Positions 46,555 through 56,132 of a stretch of 64,000 bases of DNA are shown one piece after another. This DNA comes from Bdellovibrionales bacterium (GTDB taxonomy: Bacteria > Bdellovibrionota > Bacteriovoracia > Bacteriovoracales > Bacteriovoracaceae): the NCBI GenBank assembly GCA_018646675.1, contig JABGUH010000012.1, positions 62,001-126,000 of the forward strand, in the 5' to 3' direction. The notes under the pieces are model-generated. The model did not search any database, was not told the origin of the DNA, and saw only the letters and a program-made list of their open reading frames with translations. Every line of letters starts with the position of its first letter. The stretch's first letter is position 1. Both the position numbers and the translations under genes were made by a program.

Positions 46555-47349
46555 TTAGAAAGATTCTAATTCTTCCGCTTTTTTTTGCTCTGTTGGGGCT
46601 GGGTTGGTTGCACTAGCATCTCTCGATGGTGGGGGCAGCTTTGCAATCTCAGGAGAGTTGTTACTTTCATTAACTGCCAAGGGGGTGGTCTCCGTTGGCA
46701 GTTCACTTGCGGCTGGAAGTTTAGGGGCATTGGATGGCATCACCATCCGCACTTGAGGCATCCTCTTTTTGACCATTGGAGCAAGCTTCGAGATGGGGGT
46801 AATCGGCTTTAATGGCGGGGCAAAGGTATCTTCTTTATTGAGGCTTAACATCGTCCCATACGAGAGATACTTATTTAGCAACAAGGAGATACAGAAGATC
46901 TTTCCATGGTCAGAGCTTAAAAGTTCTCGATCCCCAGGGGCAAAAATCAAACCATCATCTTGTAGGCGCTCATTGATGGTGGCGGTGGTTTGGCAGAAAT
47001 CACCTCTGGAAATGGCAGGTCTTTGGCAGTTTCCGGCCCGCTTGATTACCGAGACCGCACCAGCTCCCTCTTTAACATGAATTGGAGTACGGCAAACATC
47101 TACTACCCATTTTTTCTTTAGATACTTATAGCGCTCATGGTGGATGGTGATAGTGCATCCCTTTTTATTCACTTTTAGAATGTTTTTAGTTAGGCCAAAG
47201 GGCGCAACTTCATGAGAAGTGGTGGTGGTAAATTCACTCTTTAAACACTCAGTATAGGAAAAATCTCCCCATGAAGTCAGGGGGACTAGTAGGACCATCA
47301 AAAGTAGGAAGGAGATAGGTTTGATTAAGTTGCTGTCTTTCATCTTCAT
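46555..47349 (-). CDS. Secreted Cys-rich protein with Pro-rich tail, unknown function
   Basis: 264 residues. Signal peptide about 10-28 (ending SWG). The mature N-terminal half has seven or so cysteines (TECLKSE, KKGCTITI, DVCRTP, AGNCQRP, DFCQTT, IFCISL) and is probably disulphide bonded. The C-terminal 90 residues are Pro/Ala/Ser/Glu-rich and look disordered. First gene of the minus-strand block and divergent from the giant vWA gene. No family recognised. Confidence 0.65.
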   Translation of the reverse strand: MKMKDSNLIKPISFLLLMVLLVPLTSWGDFSYTECLKSEFTTTTSHEVAPFGLTKNILKVNKKGCTITIHHERYKYLKKKWVVDVCRTPIHVKEGAGAVSVIKRAGNCQRPAISRGDFCQTTATINERLQDDGLIFAPGDRELLSSDHGKIFCISLLLNKYLSYGTMLSLNKEDTFAPPLKPITPISKLAPMVKKRMPQVRMVMPSNAPKLPAASELPTETTPLAVNESNNSPEIAKLPPPSRDASATNPAPTEQKKAEELESF

Positions 47350-47415
47350 TTACACCCTTATTTTTTGTTGTGGCAATGTCAGGTTGTTGCACACTGAATA
47401 ACCAAGTTTAATAGT

Positions 47416-47452
47416 CGGTATACTATTTGTTAACAGGTGGTAGTTTATACCG
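47416..47452. promoter_or_regulatory. Inverted repeat in the divergent promoter of the vWA and pilin blocks
   Basis: CGGTATA (47416-47422) and TATACCG (47446-47452) form a 7-bp dyad spaced 23 bases. It lies in the 192-base region between the secreted Cys-rich protein (minus) and the vWA protein (plus). It could be an operator that controls both directions. No -35/-10 pair is clear enough to call. Confidence 0.4.
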
Positions 47453-47541
47453 GTTTTCACAATAAATCTTAAACTTTTTTTACCCTCTCCGAAAAGCCCT
47501 TCGAGGTACTAATTTAATTTTTTTTAGGGAGTAACATTAAA

Positions 47542-50500
47542 GTGAAATCACGTACAACTATTCTCTCATTTTTGTTGGTTTTTCTTCTTCTGTCTTACGG
47601 CGTCGTTGCCAGCGAACGCAGTCAGGTGGCGGTCCTTTTTGATCAGTCTGGGTCAATTCGTCTCTATGACCAGAATATGGTCTCTAGGGATTGGCTAAGT
47701 CGACTAGGAAGGGTTATCAGCTCATTTGACTGGTCACAAGAGATTATCTACGCCTCCTTTGATGAGCAGGCATACCCCTTGGTAAAGCTTACCAGTAGTA
47801 GTGAACAGGATATTGCTCTTCTGATGAAGAGGTTACGTGAGACTCGCTCCAATGGGATGGTAACTGACTTAGAGGTTCCATTTCGCTATCTACAGGAGTC
47901 GGTAGACCCCTCCAGCCTAGAGTTAGTGATCATCTTCACCGATGGACGGCCCGAAATTTGGGATCGTCGTAGTGGATACCTGAGCAAAAAAGTTATGTTT
48001 GACCCTCGCTATGAGGATTTAAACCGTCAATATCAAGAACAGTTAATTGCTGGCGCTACTAAGGCCAATCTCTATCAGCAGCTAAACAGCAGTTACCATC
48101 AGAGAAATCTAGAGTTGATCGACTCTAGGTTAGATAGAGTGGGGCGACACTTGGCGGGTCGAGTTATTTTTGCTGATCTCTCCGGTGGAAGCTCAGAGTA
48201 CATGCAGCAGTTGGTGGCCAAAATACGTGGCATCCATATGCCAATTAAGATGGATCTAGCACCTAAAGAGCAGCAGTGGCAGATGGACCAGCTAATTATT
48301 AGGGTTAGCGAGGTAATTCAGCAAACTAAATTTAATCAGAAAATCGCAAGAATTCGCCAAGAAGAGAGTGCTCTTCGGCAGAAGTTAGAGCAACAACGTC
48401 TAGATGAGATATCTTTAAATCGAGATATTCACTGGGCATCTCTGCTGGAACGAGAGCAGCTACTCAATATGCAGCGACAGGAAATGAAGCGTATTGTCAC
48501 TGAGCGTGATCAGGCGATGGTTCGGGCCGTCACTCTGGAACGAGCAGCAAAAAGAGAGCGGGCCTTAGCGTTGGCGCAAAAACAGATTCGTGAACGAAAA
48601 ATGTCTGAAGAGCGGGCATCCTTGCAAGAGGAAGCGGCGCAAAGAGAGCGGAAAGTTGCAGTTGAGCGGGATCAAGCTCTGCAGAGGGTAGCATTGCTGG
48701 CCAAGGAGCAAAACTCTGCGGTCAAGAAGGCCCATCAACGAGCAGATGAGTTAGCAGCAGCAGAGCAGCAGGTGGCCCAAGTGTTGGCCGATCGCAATCA
48801 GGCGATAGAGAAGATCGATACCCTTAACCAGCAGGTGGAGCAGAGCAGAGCAGAGATACGCCAACAGGTAAGGTCTGAAGAGGCACAGAAGAGGAAAGAG
48901 CTAATTACTCAGATGAAGCAGTTGGAGTTTAGTGCCAAAAATAGGATTGCGGAAGTTCAAGCCAATACAAAATTGGAGATTATGAAGGCCCAAAATGAGG
49001 CTGATATTAGAGTGGCCAAGGCGGAAGCTGCCGCTCAGATCGCCCAGATTCGCAGCGAAGCGATAACTAAGAGTGAGAGGATCAAGATTCGAGCTGCCAG
49101 TAATAGTGAGTTGGCCAAGGTACGTAGTACCGCTCAACAGGAGGTTATTCGGGCCCAGACTAGTGCCAACACTGAGTTGGTACGTGCAGAGAGTGCTGCT
49201 AATGTGAAAATTGCAAAGTTTGAGGCAGATGCAAATATCAAGTTGGCAAAAATGGCAGCTGACTCCAGTATGGAGTTGGTCGGTGTTAAATCAGCGACAA
49301 ATAGTAAATTGGCACAGCTAACATCTCAATCCAAAGTTCAATTGGCGATTGTTAAGGCCGATGCAGATAAACGAGTCTTACACTCTCAACTAGAGCAACA
49401 GAGTGCTTTGGCCAAGGCAGATGCTAAAAATACAACTCAGCTGGCGCAGCTAACATCTCAATCCAAAGTTCAGTTGGCGACAGTCAAGGCCGATGCCAAT
49501 AAACGAATTCTACACTCTCAACTAGAGCAACAGAGTGCTTTGGCCAAGGCGGATGCCAAAAATACAACTCAACTGGCGCAGCTAACATCTCAATCCAAAG
49601 TTCAGTTGGCGACAGTCAGGGCCGATGCCAATAAACAAATTATACGCTCTCAACTAGAGCAACAGAGTGCTTTGGCCAAGGCGGATGCCAAAAGTACAAT
49701 GCAGTTGGCGCAGTTAGAGTCTAAGTCCAAAGTAGACCTTTCTGTAGGACAGGCTGCCCATCAGGTAATGATGGCAAAAAAACGGGCGGCAATGCAGCTG
49801 GCCGTAACGGCAGCAGAGGTTAAACAGCGACAGGCAGAGTTGGAAGCAGAGTCGGTAAATATTCAAGCAGAGAAGATTAAATCACAGTCTCTAAGCGACC
49901 TAGATATTGCTAAAAAGAATTTTCAATCTAAGCAGCATGTAATTTTAAGGCAAGCAGAAAGAAAAGTTATATTAGAAAAGGAGCGAGCTGATCGAGAAGT
50001 GGCACGAGTAAAAGCCGAGGCAGAGGCAGCACTTCATCTAGCAAATATTGATGCTCAAAAACGTATTAAACAGATTGAGAGTGAGACGGTGGTGAGAGTG
50101 GCTCAACACAAGAGCATTCAAGCTGCTGCAGATCGACGACGTCCAGTTCAAAGAGAGTCTAAAGAGGCAATCATAAGGAGAGAAGATCGTCGAAAAGCAG
50201 ACCTAGCAGTGGTTAAGGCGCGTGCAATCGCAGAGATTGCTCGTGTCGAGGCTTCCTTTGCAAAAATCGAGGCCCAGACCAAGCAGGAAATTGTCAATGC
50301 ACAATTAAAAAGTGATCAAGCTCATGGCATTTTAATGGCCCAAAGTATGGAGCAGATTGCGGCGATAAGTAGTCGGCTGCAGCAACGAGAAGTTGAACTT
50401 CGCACTGGCCATGAGGGGAACCAAGTTGAGCAACAGAGATCTAAAAAAGAGATATTGCAGGAACAGAGTGCCAGGAGCTTGGCCCAAGCTCAGGTCGAGG

Positions 50501-52164
50501 CTGGTTTGGTTCGGGAGCGAGAGCTGCAACAGAAATTGGCAGAAGCTCATGCCCAGGCCAAAGAGTCGGAGCTAAAATTACAAAGCTCTCTAAGTCGAGT
50601 TGAGCAGGCAGAGAGTAAATTGACTGCGGCCCTACTGCGAATGGATAGATTGGTGCGAAATGAACAGATTGAGAGTGCGCCAACCGTTGATCGACCACAA
50701 TTAGCAGCAGAGAAGGTGGAAGCTACTGTCGAGTTTGAAAAAATAGCTGCCAAATCAAACGACTTTCCAATAATTCCTATTGACCTATCAAGCATTAAGC
50801 TGCCTGGAGATAGTGCTGTTGCCGTTGCATCAACTATCTCTATCAAGAGCAAGACTCCTGCTAGCACTGTTAGTCAGATGGTATCAGGCCAAGCCAGGCC
50901 AGCTGTAATTCCCACCGGAATTCCTACCTCTAAGGGTCAATACTCTGCAAAAGGGTTTATTGCTCTTGTTATACCGATGGTTATTTTGATGCTATATCTG
51001 CTCTATTCTCGGCCTGGCCAAGAGGGACCTAGTGGTGGAACTGGGCCCAAAGGATCTGGTGGCAGCACTCCCAATCGGATTGTTCTGCCAATCAAAAAGA
51101 GACCAGTTAAGCTTTTCTCTGATGGGGTAAGTAGCATTACCCCCAAACCTGCGACACCCGCCTTGGCCACACAGAGTAAAATAGCAACTCCTTTTAGCAC
51201 ATCCTTGGAAGAGTTGGGAATATCTCCACAAGTAGGGCCAGTAACGAGTCAGGCACCGGCATCTACACCTACACACTTTGTTCCCCGAGTGGTGGGGAAT
51301 GCGGCATTAAAAATGGAGCTTGCCCCCCTCCCGCCACTTCCAGTGGCAAAAGGAAACTCACAAGAGAGCTCGATTGATAAGCTTACTTTGGCCCTTGGTA
51401 CTATCCGTGAAGATCATGAGGATAAAAGCTTAAAACGTACTAATAGCTCAAATACACTTTCGGCACAACTAGCGCAGCAGATCTCCGATCAGGCATTTCC
51501 ACAGGAGCCACAAAAACCGACAGTTGTAGAGCCTGCTTCTCCATATCTTCCTTTAGGAGGAGTGTTAAATAATCTACGGGATTCGATTGATGATATCTCT
51601 TATCAGAGTAGTGGTACAACGGAGTTGGAACTTCCAGAGCCTGAACCGGTAGTTGAGGTTATAGATAGCGTTGTAGTGGAGCAGGAAGTTAAAGAGAGTG
51701 AGCAGGATCAGAGTGAGCAGAAAAGGAAGAAGTGGTTAAAAAGTGAGAGAAAGAATATTAAAGATTTTTTTAGTGGGCGAGAGGACCTACAGGGTCGTCT
51801 GGAAGTGGAGTTGGAGAAACGTACCCTTGAGGATGATTGGTACTACCTCCAGCGAATTGATTTAGAGGAAGGAGAAGTTGAACTCTATATTCTAGATGAG
51901 ACCGGAGCGGAAAAAAAGATCGTAGCGGATCAGATAACCCTTAGTGGTGTGCGCTCTCCGGTGAATGTTCTGGAGTTAGGAACCGTAGTTAAAATAGTCA
52001 TCGCTGATGGCCAGAAAAAATTCGAAGTGGTTCGTTCTGATCTATATGATGGTGGCGACGATAGTACCGTTATTCTATTACGTGAATTTAAGGATAATTT
52101 TAACAGTCGCGGCAAGTGGATAGAGGTATTTAATCAGTTAAAGGAAATGAAGGAGATGGCTTAG
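47542..52164 (+). CDS. Giant vWA protein with hendecad coiled-coil stalk and membrane anchor
   Basis: 1540 residues. Signal peptide about 5-24. A von Willebrand A domain (about 28-235) has a complete MIDAS metal site: D34, S36 and S38 in DQSGS, T108, and D134 in FTDGRPE. Continuous coiled coil runs from about 264 to 1045. Within it, about 476-760 repeats every 11 residues (for example ANTELVRAESA), the mark of a straight, slightly right-handed hendecad stalk. One membrane helix lies at about 1138-1156, then a Pro/Ser-rich tail and a folded C-terminal domain (about 1395-1540). The N-terminal part would be outside the inner membrane. GTG start, GGAG 10 bases upstream. No known full-length homologue comes to mind. 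Confidence 0.85.
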   Translation: MKSRTTILSFLLVFLLLSYGVVASERSQVAVLFDQSGSIRLYDQNMVSRDWLSRLGRVISSFDWSQEIIYASFDEQAYPLVKLTSSSEQDIALLMKRLRETRSNGMVTDLEVPFRYLQESVDPSSLELVIIFTDGRPEIWDRRSGYLSKKVMFDPRYEDLNRQYQEQLIAGATKANLYQQLNSSYHQRNLELIDSRLDRVGRHLAGRVIFADLSGGSSEYMQQLVAKIRGIHMPIKMDLAPKEQQWQMDQLIIRVSEVIQQTKFNQKIARIRQEESALRQKLEQQRLDEISLNRDIHWASLLEREQLLNMQRQEMKRIVTERDQAMVRAVTLERAAKRERALALAQKQIRERKMSEERASLQEEAAQRERKVAVERDQALQRVALLAKEQNSAVKKAHQRADELAAAEQQVAQVLADRNQAIEKIDTLNQQVEQSRAEIRQQVRSEEAQKRKELITQMKQLEFSAKNRIAEVQANTKLEIMKAQNEADIRVAKAEAAAQIAQIRSEAITKSERIKIRAASNSELAKVRSTAQQEVIRAQTSANTELVRAESAANVKIAKFEADANIKLAKMAADSSMELVGVKSATNSKLAQLTSQSKVQLAIVKADADKRVLHSQLEQQSALAKADAKNTTQLAQLTSQSKVQLATVKADANKRILHSQLEQQSALAKADAKNTTQLAQLTSQSKVQLATVRADANKQIIRSQLEQQSALAKADAKSTMQLAQLESKSKVDLSVGQAAHQVMMAKKRAAMQLAVTAAEVKQRQAELEAESVNIQAEKIKSQSLSDLDIAKKNFQSKQHVILRQAERKVILEKERADREVARVKAEAEAALHLANIDAQKRIKQIESETVVRVAQHKSIQAAADRRRPVQRESKEAIIRREDRRKADLAVVKARAIAEIARVEASFAKIEAQTKQEIVNAQLKSDQAHGILMAQSMEQIAAISSRLQQREVELRTGHEGNQVEQQRSKKEILQEQSARSLAQAQVEAGLVRERELQQKLAEAHAQAKESELKLQSSLSRVEQAESKLTAALLRMDRLVRNEQIESAPTVDRPQLAAEKVEATVEFEKIAAKSNDFPIIPIDLSSIKLPGDSAVAVASTISIKSKTPASTVSQMVSGQARPAVIPTGIPTSKGQYSAKGFIALVIPMVILMLYLLYSRPGQEGPSGGTGPKGSGGSTPNRIVLPIKKRPVKLFSDGVSSITPKPATPALATQSKIATPFSTSLEELGISPQVGPVTSQAPASTPTHFVPRVVGNAALKMELAPLPPLPVAKGNSQESSIDKLTLALGTIREDHEDKSLKRTNSSNTLSAQLAQQISDQAFPQEPQKPTVVEPASPYLPLGGVLNNLRDSIDDISYQSSGTTELELPEPEPVVEVIDSVVVEQEVKESEQDQSEQKRKKWLKSERKNIKDFFSGREDLQGRLEVELEKRTLEDDWYYLQRIDLEEGEVELYILDETGAEKKIVADQITLSGVRSPVNVLELGTVVKIVIADGQKKFEVVRSDLYDGGDDSTVILLREFKDNFNSRGKWIEVFNQLKEMKEMA
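49315..49710 (+). repeat. Three near-identical 132-bp tandem repeats inside the vWA gene
   Basis: Units begin at 49315, 49447 and 49579; a diverged fourth begins at 49711. Each encodes 44 residues, exactly four 11-residue repeats, so copy number can change without breaking frame or coiled-coil phase. Units two and three differ at only a few bases, which suggests recent duplication. Confidence 0.9.
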
Positions 52165-52200
52165 TCTTATTGGATTATAAAGGATTATGTTAGGAGATTG

Positions 52201-54630
52201 ATGAGGCGTTTACTCTATCAAAAGTCCATTTACTACTCAATTCTGCTGCCAGCAATTTTGGCTGGAGCAGTGTTGATGGTTATTTTAATTGGAGTACACA
52301 GCTATATTGGCCATCGACAGGAGCTGCAGGCACAACAGGAAAATCTAAGAGACATAATGACTCAAGCCAACTCATCGTTATCTCGCTCAGTTTGGGATGG
52401 TGATCAACGTGACGTTGAGTTATTCGCCGAAGGTACTCTCCGTGGAAGGGATATCATAGAGGTAGTGGTCTTTGAGAGTGCAAAAAGAGAGTGGGATACA
52501 AAATCTACCTCAGTTAAGGAGATCTATAGAACTGATCAACCCTACCATGAAGAGTACTCCCTCTCCACTCATGTTATACCTCTGATCTTAGTACAGGATG
52601 ATGGTGTTTTAGTAGGACATGTTGGGGAGATGCATTTACGGGTTACTCAACGCTTTGTCCATCAGACACTAATTGAACGAGGTTGGCAACTAGTCATAGG
52701 GTATGGAGTTGCTATTGCTGTGGTTATTCTGGTGATGATGGGATTGCTCTACTACTATGTTCTCAGTAAAATGGCAGTAATGGCAAATCATTTAGAGCAG
52801 GTTGCTCCCAATCAAGATGGGCATAAATTTCTCTCCCCGGAGTTGTGGTGTACAATTAGTAATTCAGAGGTGGCGATTGTTGGTGATCGGATCAATCGAT
52901 TACTACGTCGTTATTTTGATGCACAACAAAGCACAAACAATTGCCTAGCAGAACGAACTAAAGAGTTAGAATTGACTCAGTCACTGGCGCAGATCGGTAG
53001 TTGGAGGTATAAAATTGAACAGCGCACTTGGGACTGGTCAGATCAGATGTTCTCAATTTTAAATGTTCCCTACTCGAAGGTACCGCCCTCTTTTGATGAC
53101 TTCTCCTCATTTATCTATGAAGAGGATCGACATGTTTGGGACAATGCGATTGTTGATGTTCTATTAAAAGACCAGCCTTTACGTACTCTTTTCCGTGTTG
53201 AAGTGGGAGTAAACTCACTAGTGTGGATTGATGCTGTATTACAGCGTGAGATTGATGGCCGTGATCTAGTTAGTGTTACTAGTATAGTGGGTACATTTCA
53301 GGGCATTACAAAGGACATTGAGCAAACAAATCGTATGCAATTGCAGAATGACTATCAGCTGCAAATCTTCTCCCTGGCATCTGTTGGGCAGATTGCCAAA
53401 AGTATCACTCGTGAGCTGGAGCAACCTTTTGATGAGTTAGATAGGCAGCTTGCCGCTTTAAATAGTGCAATGGCTAAAAGCGATATCTACGATGTTGATA
53501 CCACTAAAGTTGTTCAACAGGTAAATGATACAGGGGAGAAAATAAAGAGAATGCTTGAGGACTTTCGCTCCTTAAGTGGAAGCGGAAGTGGTTGGAGCGG
53601 TAATCTCGAAGTATCTTCAATTCGTGATATTGTTGTTGAATCTATCCTGTCCGTTTCAGATATATTTTACAGTGTCGGGATAGAGATTGCTACGGTCTCT
53701 CTAACTTTGAACTCTCTGGAAGTTAGGGTTGTTCCTCGTCGTTTACAGCAGGCTTTAGTTAACTTACTGCTGAATTGTGCGGATGCTCTGGCGGGGCGAG
53801 ATAGTGGTAAGGTAGTAATCAGTTATGATCTAATCGAAGCTACTGATAAAGATACTATGATTGAGTTGAAAATCCAGGATAATGGTACTGGGATATCACC
53901 TCATGTTAGAGAGCAGATATTTGATCCATTTTTTACCACCAGGGATGTAGGCCAAGAGAGTAATGTTGGTATCGGCTTAACCTTGACACAGACTACGGTG
54001 GCCGAATTTGGTGGTGAATTACATATGGAGAGTTTATTAGGTGAGGGGAGTACTTTTACTATTACTCTGCCACTGGTAAAAGATATCAGTTATAAATTAG
54101 GCTTAGTAGAGAGTGAGGATCATATACCGAAGGGAATTGAGATGGAAGATGAGACAAAAACAGATAAAATGCAACCACAAGAGCAAAATAGTGCCTCGGC
54201 ATCGGAGGACAAAAAGAAGGTGATCGGTGATGTGCCCTTGCCCTACCATATCTTGTTGGTGGATGACGAAGAGGGGATTAGAGAGTGCCTACAAGAGGGA
54301 CTTGAGTTGATGGGAGCAAAAGTTACTTGTGCCTCCGATGGTCAAGAGGCACTGGATATTTTTCAAAATGATTCAGATGATATCGACATTATCCTGTCTG
54401 ATATTAATATGCCTCGACTTGACGGGCTGGGGCTTCTAAAAGAGGTCAGAAAAATTCATTCAGAGGGACGGCCATATATCTATTTTATGACAGGTGGAAT
54501 GGAGTTAGAGTTAGGGGGAGAAGTTGCGGAAAGTAGCTATAGTGGGTACTTTTTTAAACCCTTCGATGAGGATCATATTGCCGACACTCTTCGTGCTAAT
54601 GTTCCTGTTCGAGATAGAGATGCAGCCTAG
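52201..54630 (+). CDS. Hybrid histidine kinase lacking the phospho-acceptor histidine
   Basis: 809 residues: membrane helix about 11-31, periplasmic sensor domain, second helix about 163-188, a PAS-like domain (about 260-380), HisKA, HATPase and a receiver. The H-box reads SITRELEQPF, with R404 where the His should be. The ATP-binding part is intact: NLLLNCADAL, DNGTG (D560), and GIGLTLT. The receiver has the acidic pair (VDDEE), phospho-acceptor D734 in LSDINMP and the Lys of KPF. It could bind ATP but cannot phosphorylate itself in the usual way. The ATG at 52201 has AGGAG 5 bases upstream. It is 36 bases behind the vWA gene and probably co-transcribed. Confidence 0.88.
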   Translation: MRRLLYQKSIYYSILLPAILAGAVLMVILIGVHSYIGHRQELQAQQENLRDIMTQANSSLSRSVWDGDQRDVELFAEGTLRGRDIIEVVVFESAKREWDTKSTSVKEIYRTDQPYHEEYSLSTHVIPLILVQDDGVLVGHVGEMHLRVTQRFVHQTLIERGWQLVIGYGVAIAVVILVMMGLLYYYVLSKMAVMANHLEQVAPNQDGHKFLSPELWCTISNSEVAIVGDRINRLLRRYFDAQQSTNNCLAERTKELELTQSLAQIGSWRYKIEQRTWDWSDQMFSILNVPYSKVPPSFDDFSSFIYEEDRHVWDNAIVDVLLKDQPLRTLFRVEVGVNSLVWIDAVLQREIDGRDLVSVTSIVGTFQGITKDIEQTNRMQLQNDYQLQIFSLASVGQIAKSITRELEQPFDELDRQLAALNSAMAKSDIYDVDTTKVVQQVNDTGEKIKRMLEDFRSLSGSGSGWSGNLEVSSIRDIVVESILSVSDIFYSVGIEIATVSLTLNSLEVRVVPRRLQQALVNLLLNCADALAGRDSGKVVISYDLIEATDKDTMIELKIQDNGTGISPHVREQIFDPFFTTRDVGQESNVGIGLTLTQTTVAEFGGELHMESLLGEGSTFTITLPLVKDISYKLGLVESEDHIPKGIEMEDETKTDKMQPQEQNSASASEDKKKVIGDVPLPYHILLVDDEEGIRECLQEGLELMGAKVTCASDGQEALDIFQNDSDDIDIILSDINMPRLDGLGLLKEVRKIHSEGRPYIYFMTGGMELELGGEVAESSYSGYFFKPFDEDHIADTLRANVPVRDRDAA

Positions 54631-54676
54631 AGTTATTCACTAGTATAGTTGCATCATCCATGTTAATTCATACTGC

Positions 54677-55960
54677 ATGATTAAGGTAATTGAGGGGGAG
54701 ATTGTTACCCCTGAAAAAAAGTTCCATGGACAGATCGCATTTAATATTAATAGTGGTTTGATTGAACAACTGGGAGAGCAGATAGTTCCTGCTGATAAAG
54801 TTGATCAACACTTTGAACAGAACCACCTGATTTTTCCTGGTATGATTGATCTGCATGTTCACGCCCGTCAAGATCAAAGTGGGACTCAAAATTATAAGGA
54901 GACTTTTAGTAGCGCTGCCCTGGCCGCGATTAATGGTGGCGTTACCTGCTTTGGTGATATGCCAAACAACTCAGTGCCACCGATTGATCTAAATAGCTAT
55001 CAAGAAAAATTTCAGTTAACGAGTGATACTGAGATGGATATTTTTCTCTACGCTGGGGTAACAAGTAAAAGCTCCCCATTACCAATGGTCGTTCCCTATA
55101 AATTATATCTTGGAGGAAGTACAAATATCTCCTCGCTAGATGGTAAGAGCTTAAGAGAGAAGTTGATAGCGCCTTACCGTGGTATGGCAGTTAGTTTTCA
55201 CTGTGAGGATGGTGAGATATTACAACAGAGTGCTAACGCGAAAACCCATAGTGCAAAACGTCCGGTAGCGGCTGAGGTGGTGGCGATTGAGGAAGCACTC
55301 AATTTGATTAAGAGCTATCAGCTAAAGGGAACAATCTGTCACTGCTCTACAGCGGAGGGGATGGAGATGATTATCTCTGCTCGTAAGCAAGGAGTAGATG
55401 TTAAAGTAGAGGTCGCTCCCTCTCATCTCTACTTTAATCAGCAAGATGTTGGAGATGATAAAACCTACCAGATGAATCCTCCAATTCGTGATCGTCATGA
55501 TCAGCAGTCATTGATTAAGGCATTAAGGCAGGGGCATGTGGACTTTCTCGCTACTGATCATGCTCCTCATACTGAGCAAGAGAAGAGGCGAGGAGTCTCA
55601 GGCCTGACTGGGTTAGATACTTACGGCCCATTTATCTGTTGGTTGATTAAGGAGCACAATATTACTCCTCAGCGGATTGCTCAGATCTGCTGTGCAAATC
55701 CTGGAGAGTATCTCTCCTCTTTTCTTCCAACACTTAAGCAGCTACAAAATGAGTGTTTCGGGCGGCAGGTAGAGTATGGTAAAGGGGTGGGGCGGATTGA
55801 AGCAGGATATCTTGCTAACTTTACAATTTTAAACTTAAGTGGCCCAGTTGAAATCACGCGAAATTACCTTAAAAGCCGCTGTGCGCAATCTCCTTTCTTA
55901 GGTCGAACTCTTCCTGGAGGTGTGGCGAGGGTGATTATTCGGGGAAAGATTATATCTTAG
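54677..55960 (+). CDS. pyrC: Dihydroorotase
   Basis: Zinc amidohydrolase of pyrimidine synthesis (carbamoyl aspartate to dihydroorotate). 427 residues, the length of the class I type. Metal and catalytic motifs: IDLHVHARQ (H60, H62), the KLYL lysine region, FHCEDGE, CHCSTAEG and TDHAPH. The long N- and C-terminal beta-sandwich parts are present. No clear ribosome site precedes the ATG; a TATAGT about 35 bases upstream may be a -10 box, giving a short leader. Other amidohydrolases (hydantoinase, allantoinase) are related, but the motif set fits dihydroorotase. Confidence 0.88.
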   Translation: MIKVIEGEIVTPEKKFHGQIAFNINSGLIEQLGEQIVPADKVDQHFEQNHLIFPGMIDLHVHARQDQSGTQNYKETFSSAALAAINGGVTCFGDMPNNSVPPIDLNSYQEKFQLTSDTEMDIFLYAGVTSKSSPLPMVVPYKLYLGGSTNISSLDGKSLREKLIAPYRGMAVSFHCEDGEILQQSANAKTHSAKRPVAAEVVAIEEALNLIKSYQLKGTICHCSTAEGMEMIISARKQGVDVKVEVAPSHLYFNQQDVGDDKTYQMNPPIRDRHDQQSLIKALRQGHVDFLATDHAPHTEQEKRRGVSGLTGLDTYGPFICWLIKEHNITPQRIAQICCANPGEYLSSFLPTLKQLQNECFGRQVEYGKGVGRIEAGYLANFTILNLSGPVEITRNYLKSRCAQSPFLGRTLPGGVARVIIRGKIIS

Positions 55961-56045
55961 CTTCAATTACTCTATGTCTAACGTCCTGAAAATATTGTAA
56001 ATCCATCGAGCAAAGTAACTGAGCGCTGCTGTAAGGTTTTGTAAG

Positions 56046-56064
56046 TTGCTAATATTTGCTAATA
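56046..56064. repeat. Two direct copies of TTGCTAATA, 10 bases apart
   Basis: TTGCTAATA at 56046-56054 and 56056-56064, in the 172-base gap before the serine protease gene. A spacing of one helical turn could suit cooperative regulator binding. The rest of the gap shows nothing else clear; AGGAG precedes the protease ATG. Confidence 0.3.
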
Positions 56065-56132
56065 CCACCTTCACATGGCCATAATAGCTGCCAACGAGTC
56101 AACGGAAACATATAAAGTATAGGAGTTTTTCG

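Noticed and set aside
49315..49842. Repeats at 49.3-49.8 kb as a CRISPR-like array
   Set aside because: The units are contiguous without spacers, in frame, and encode a regular coiled coil.
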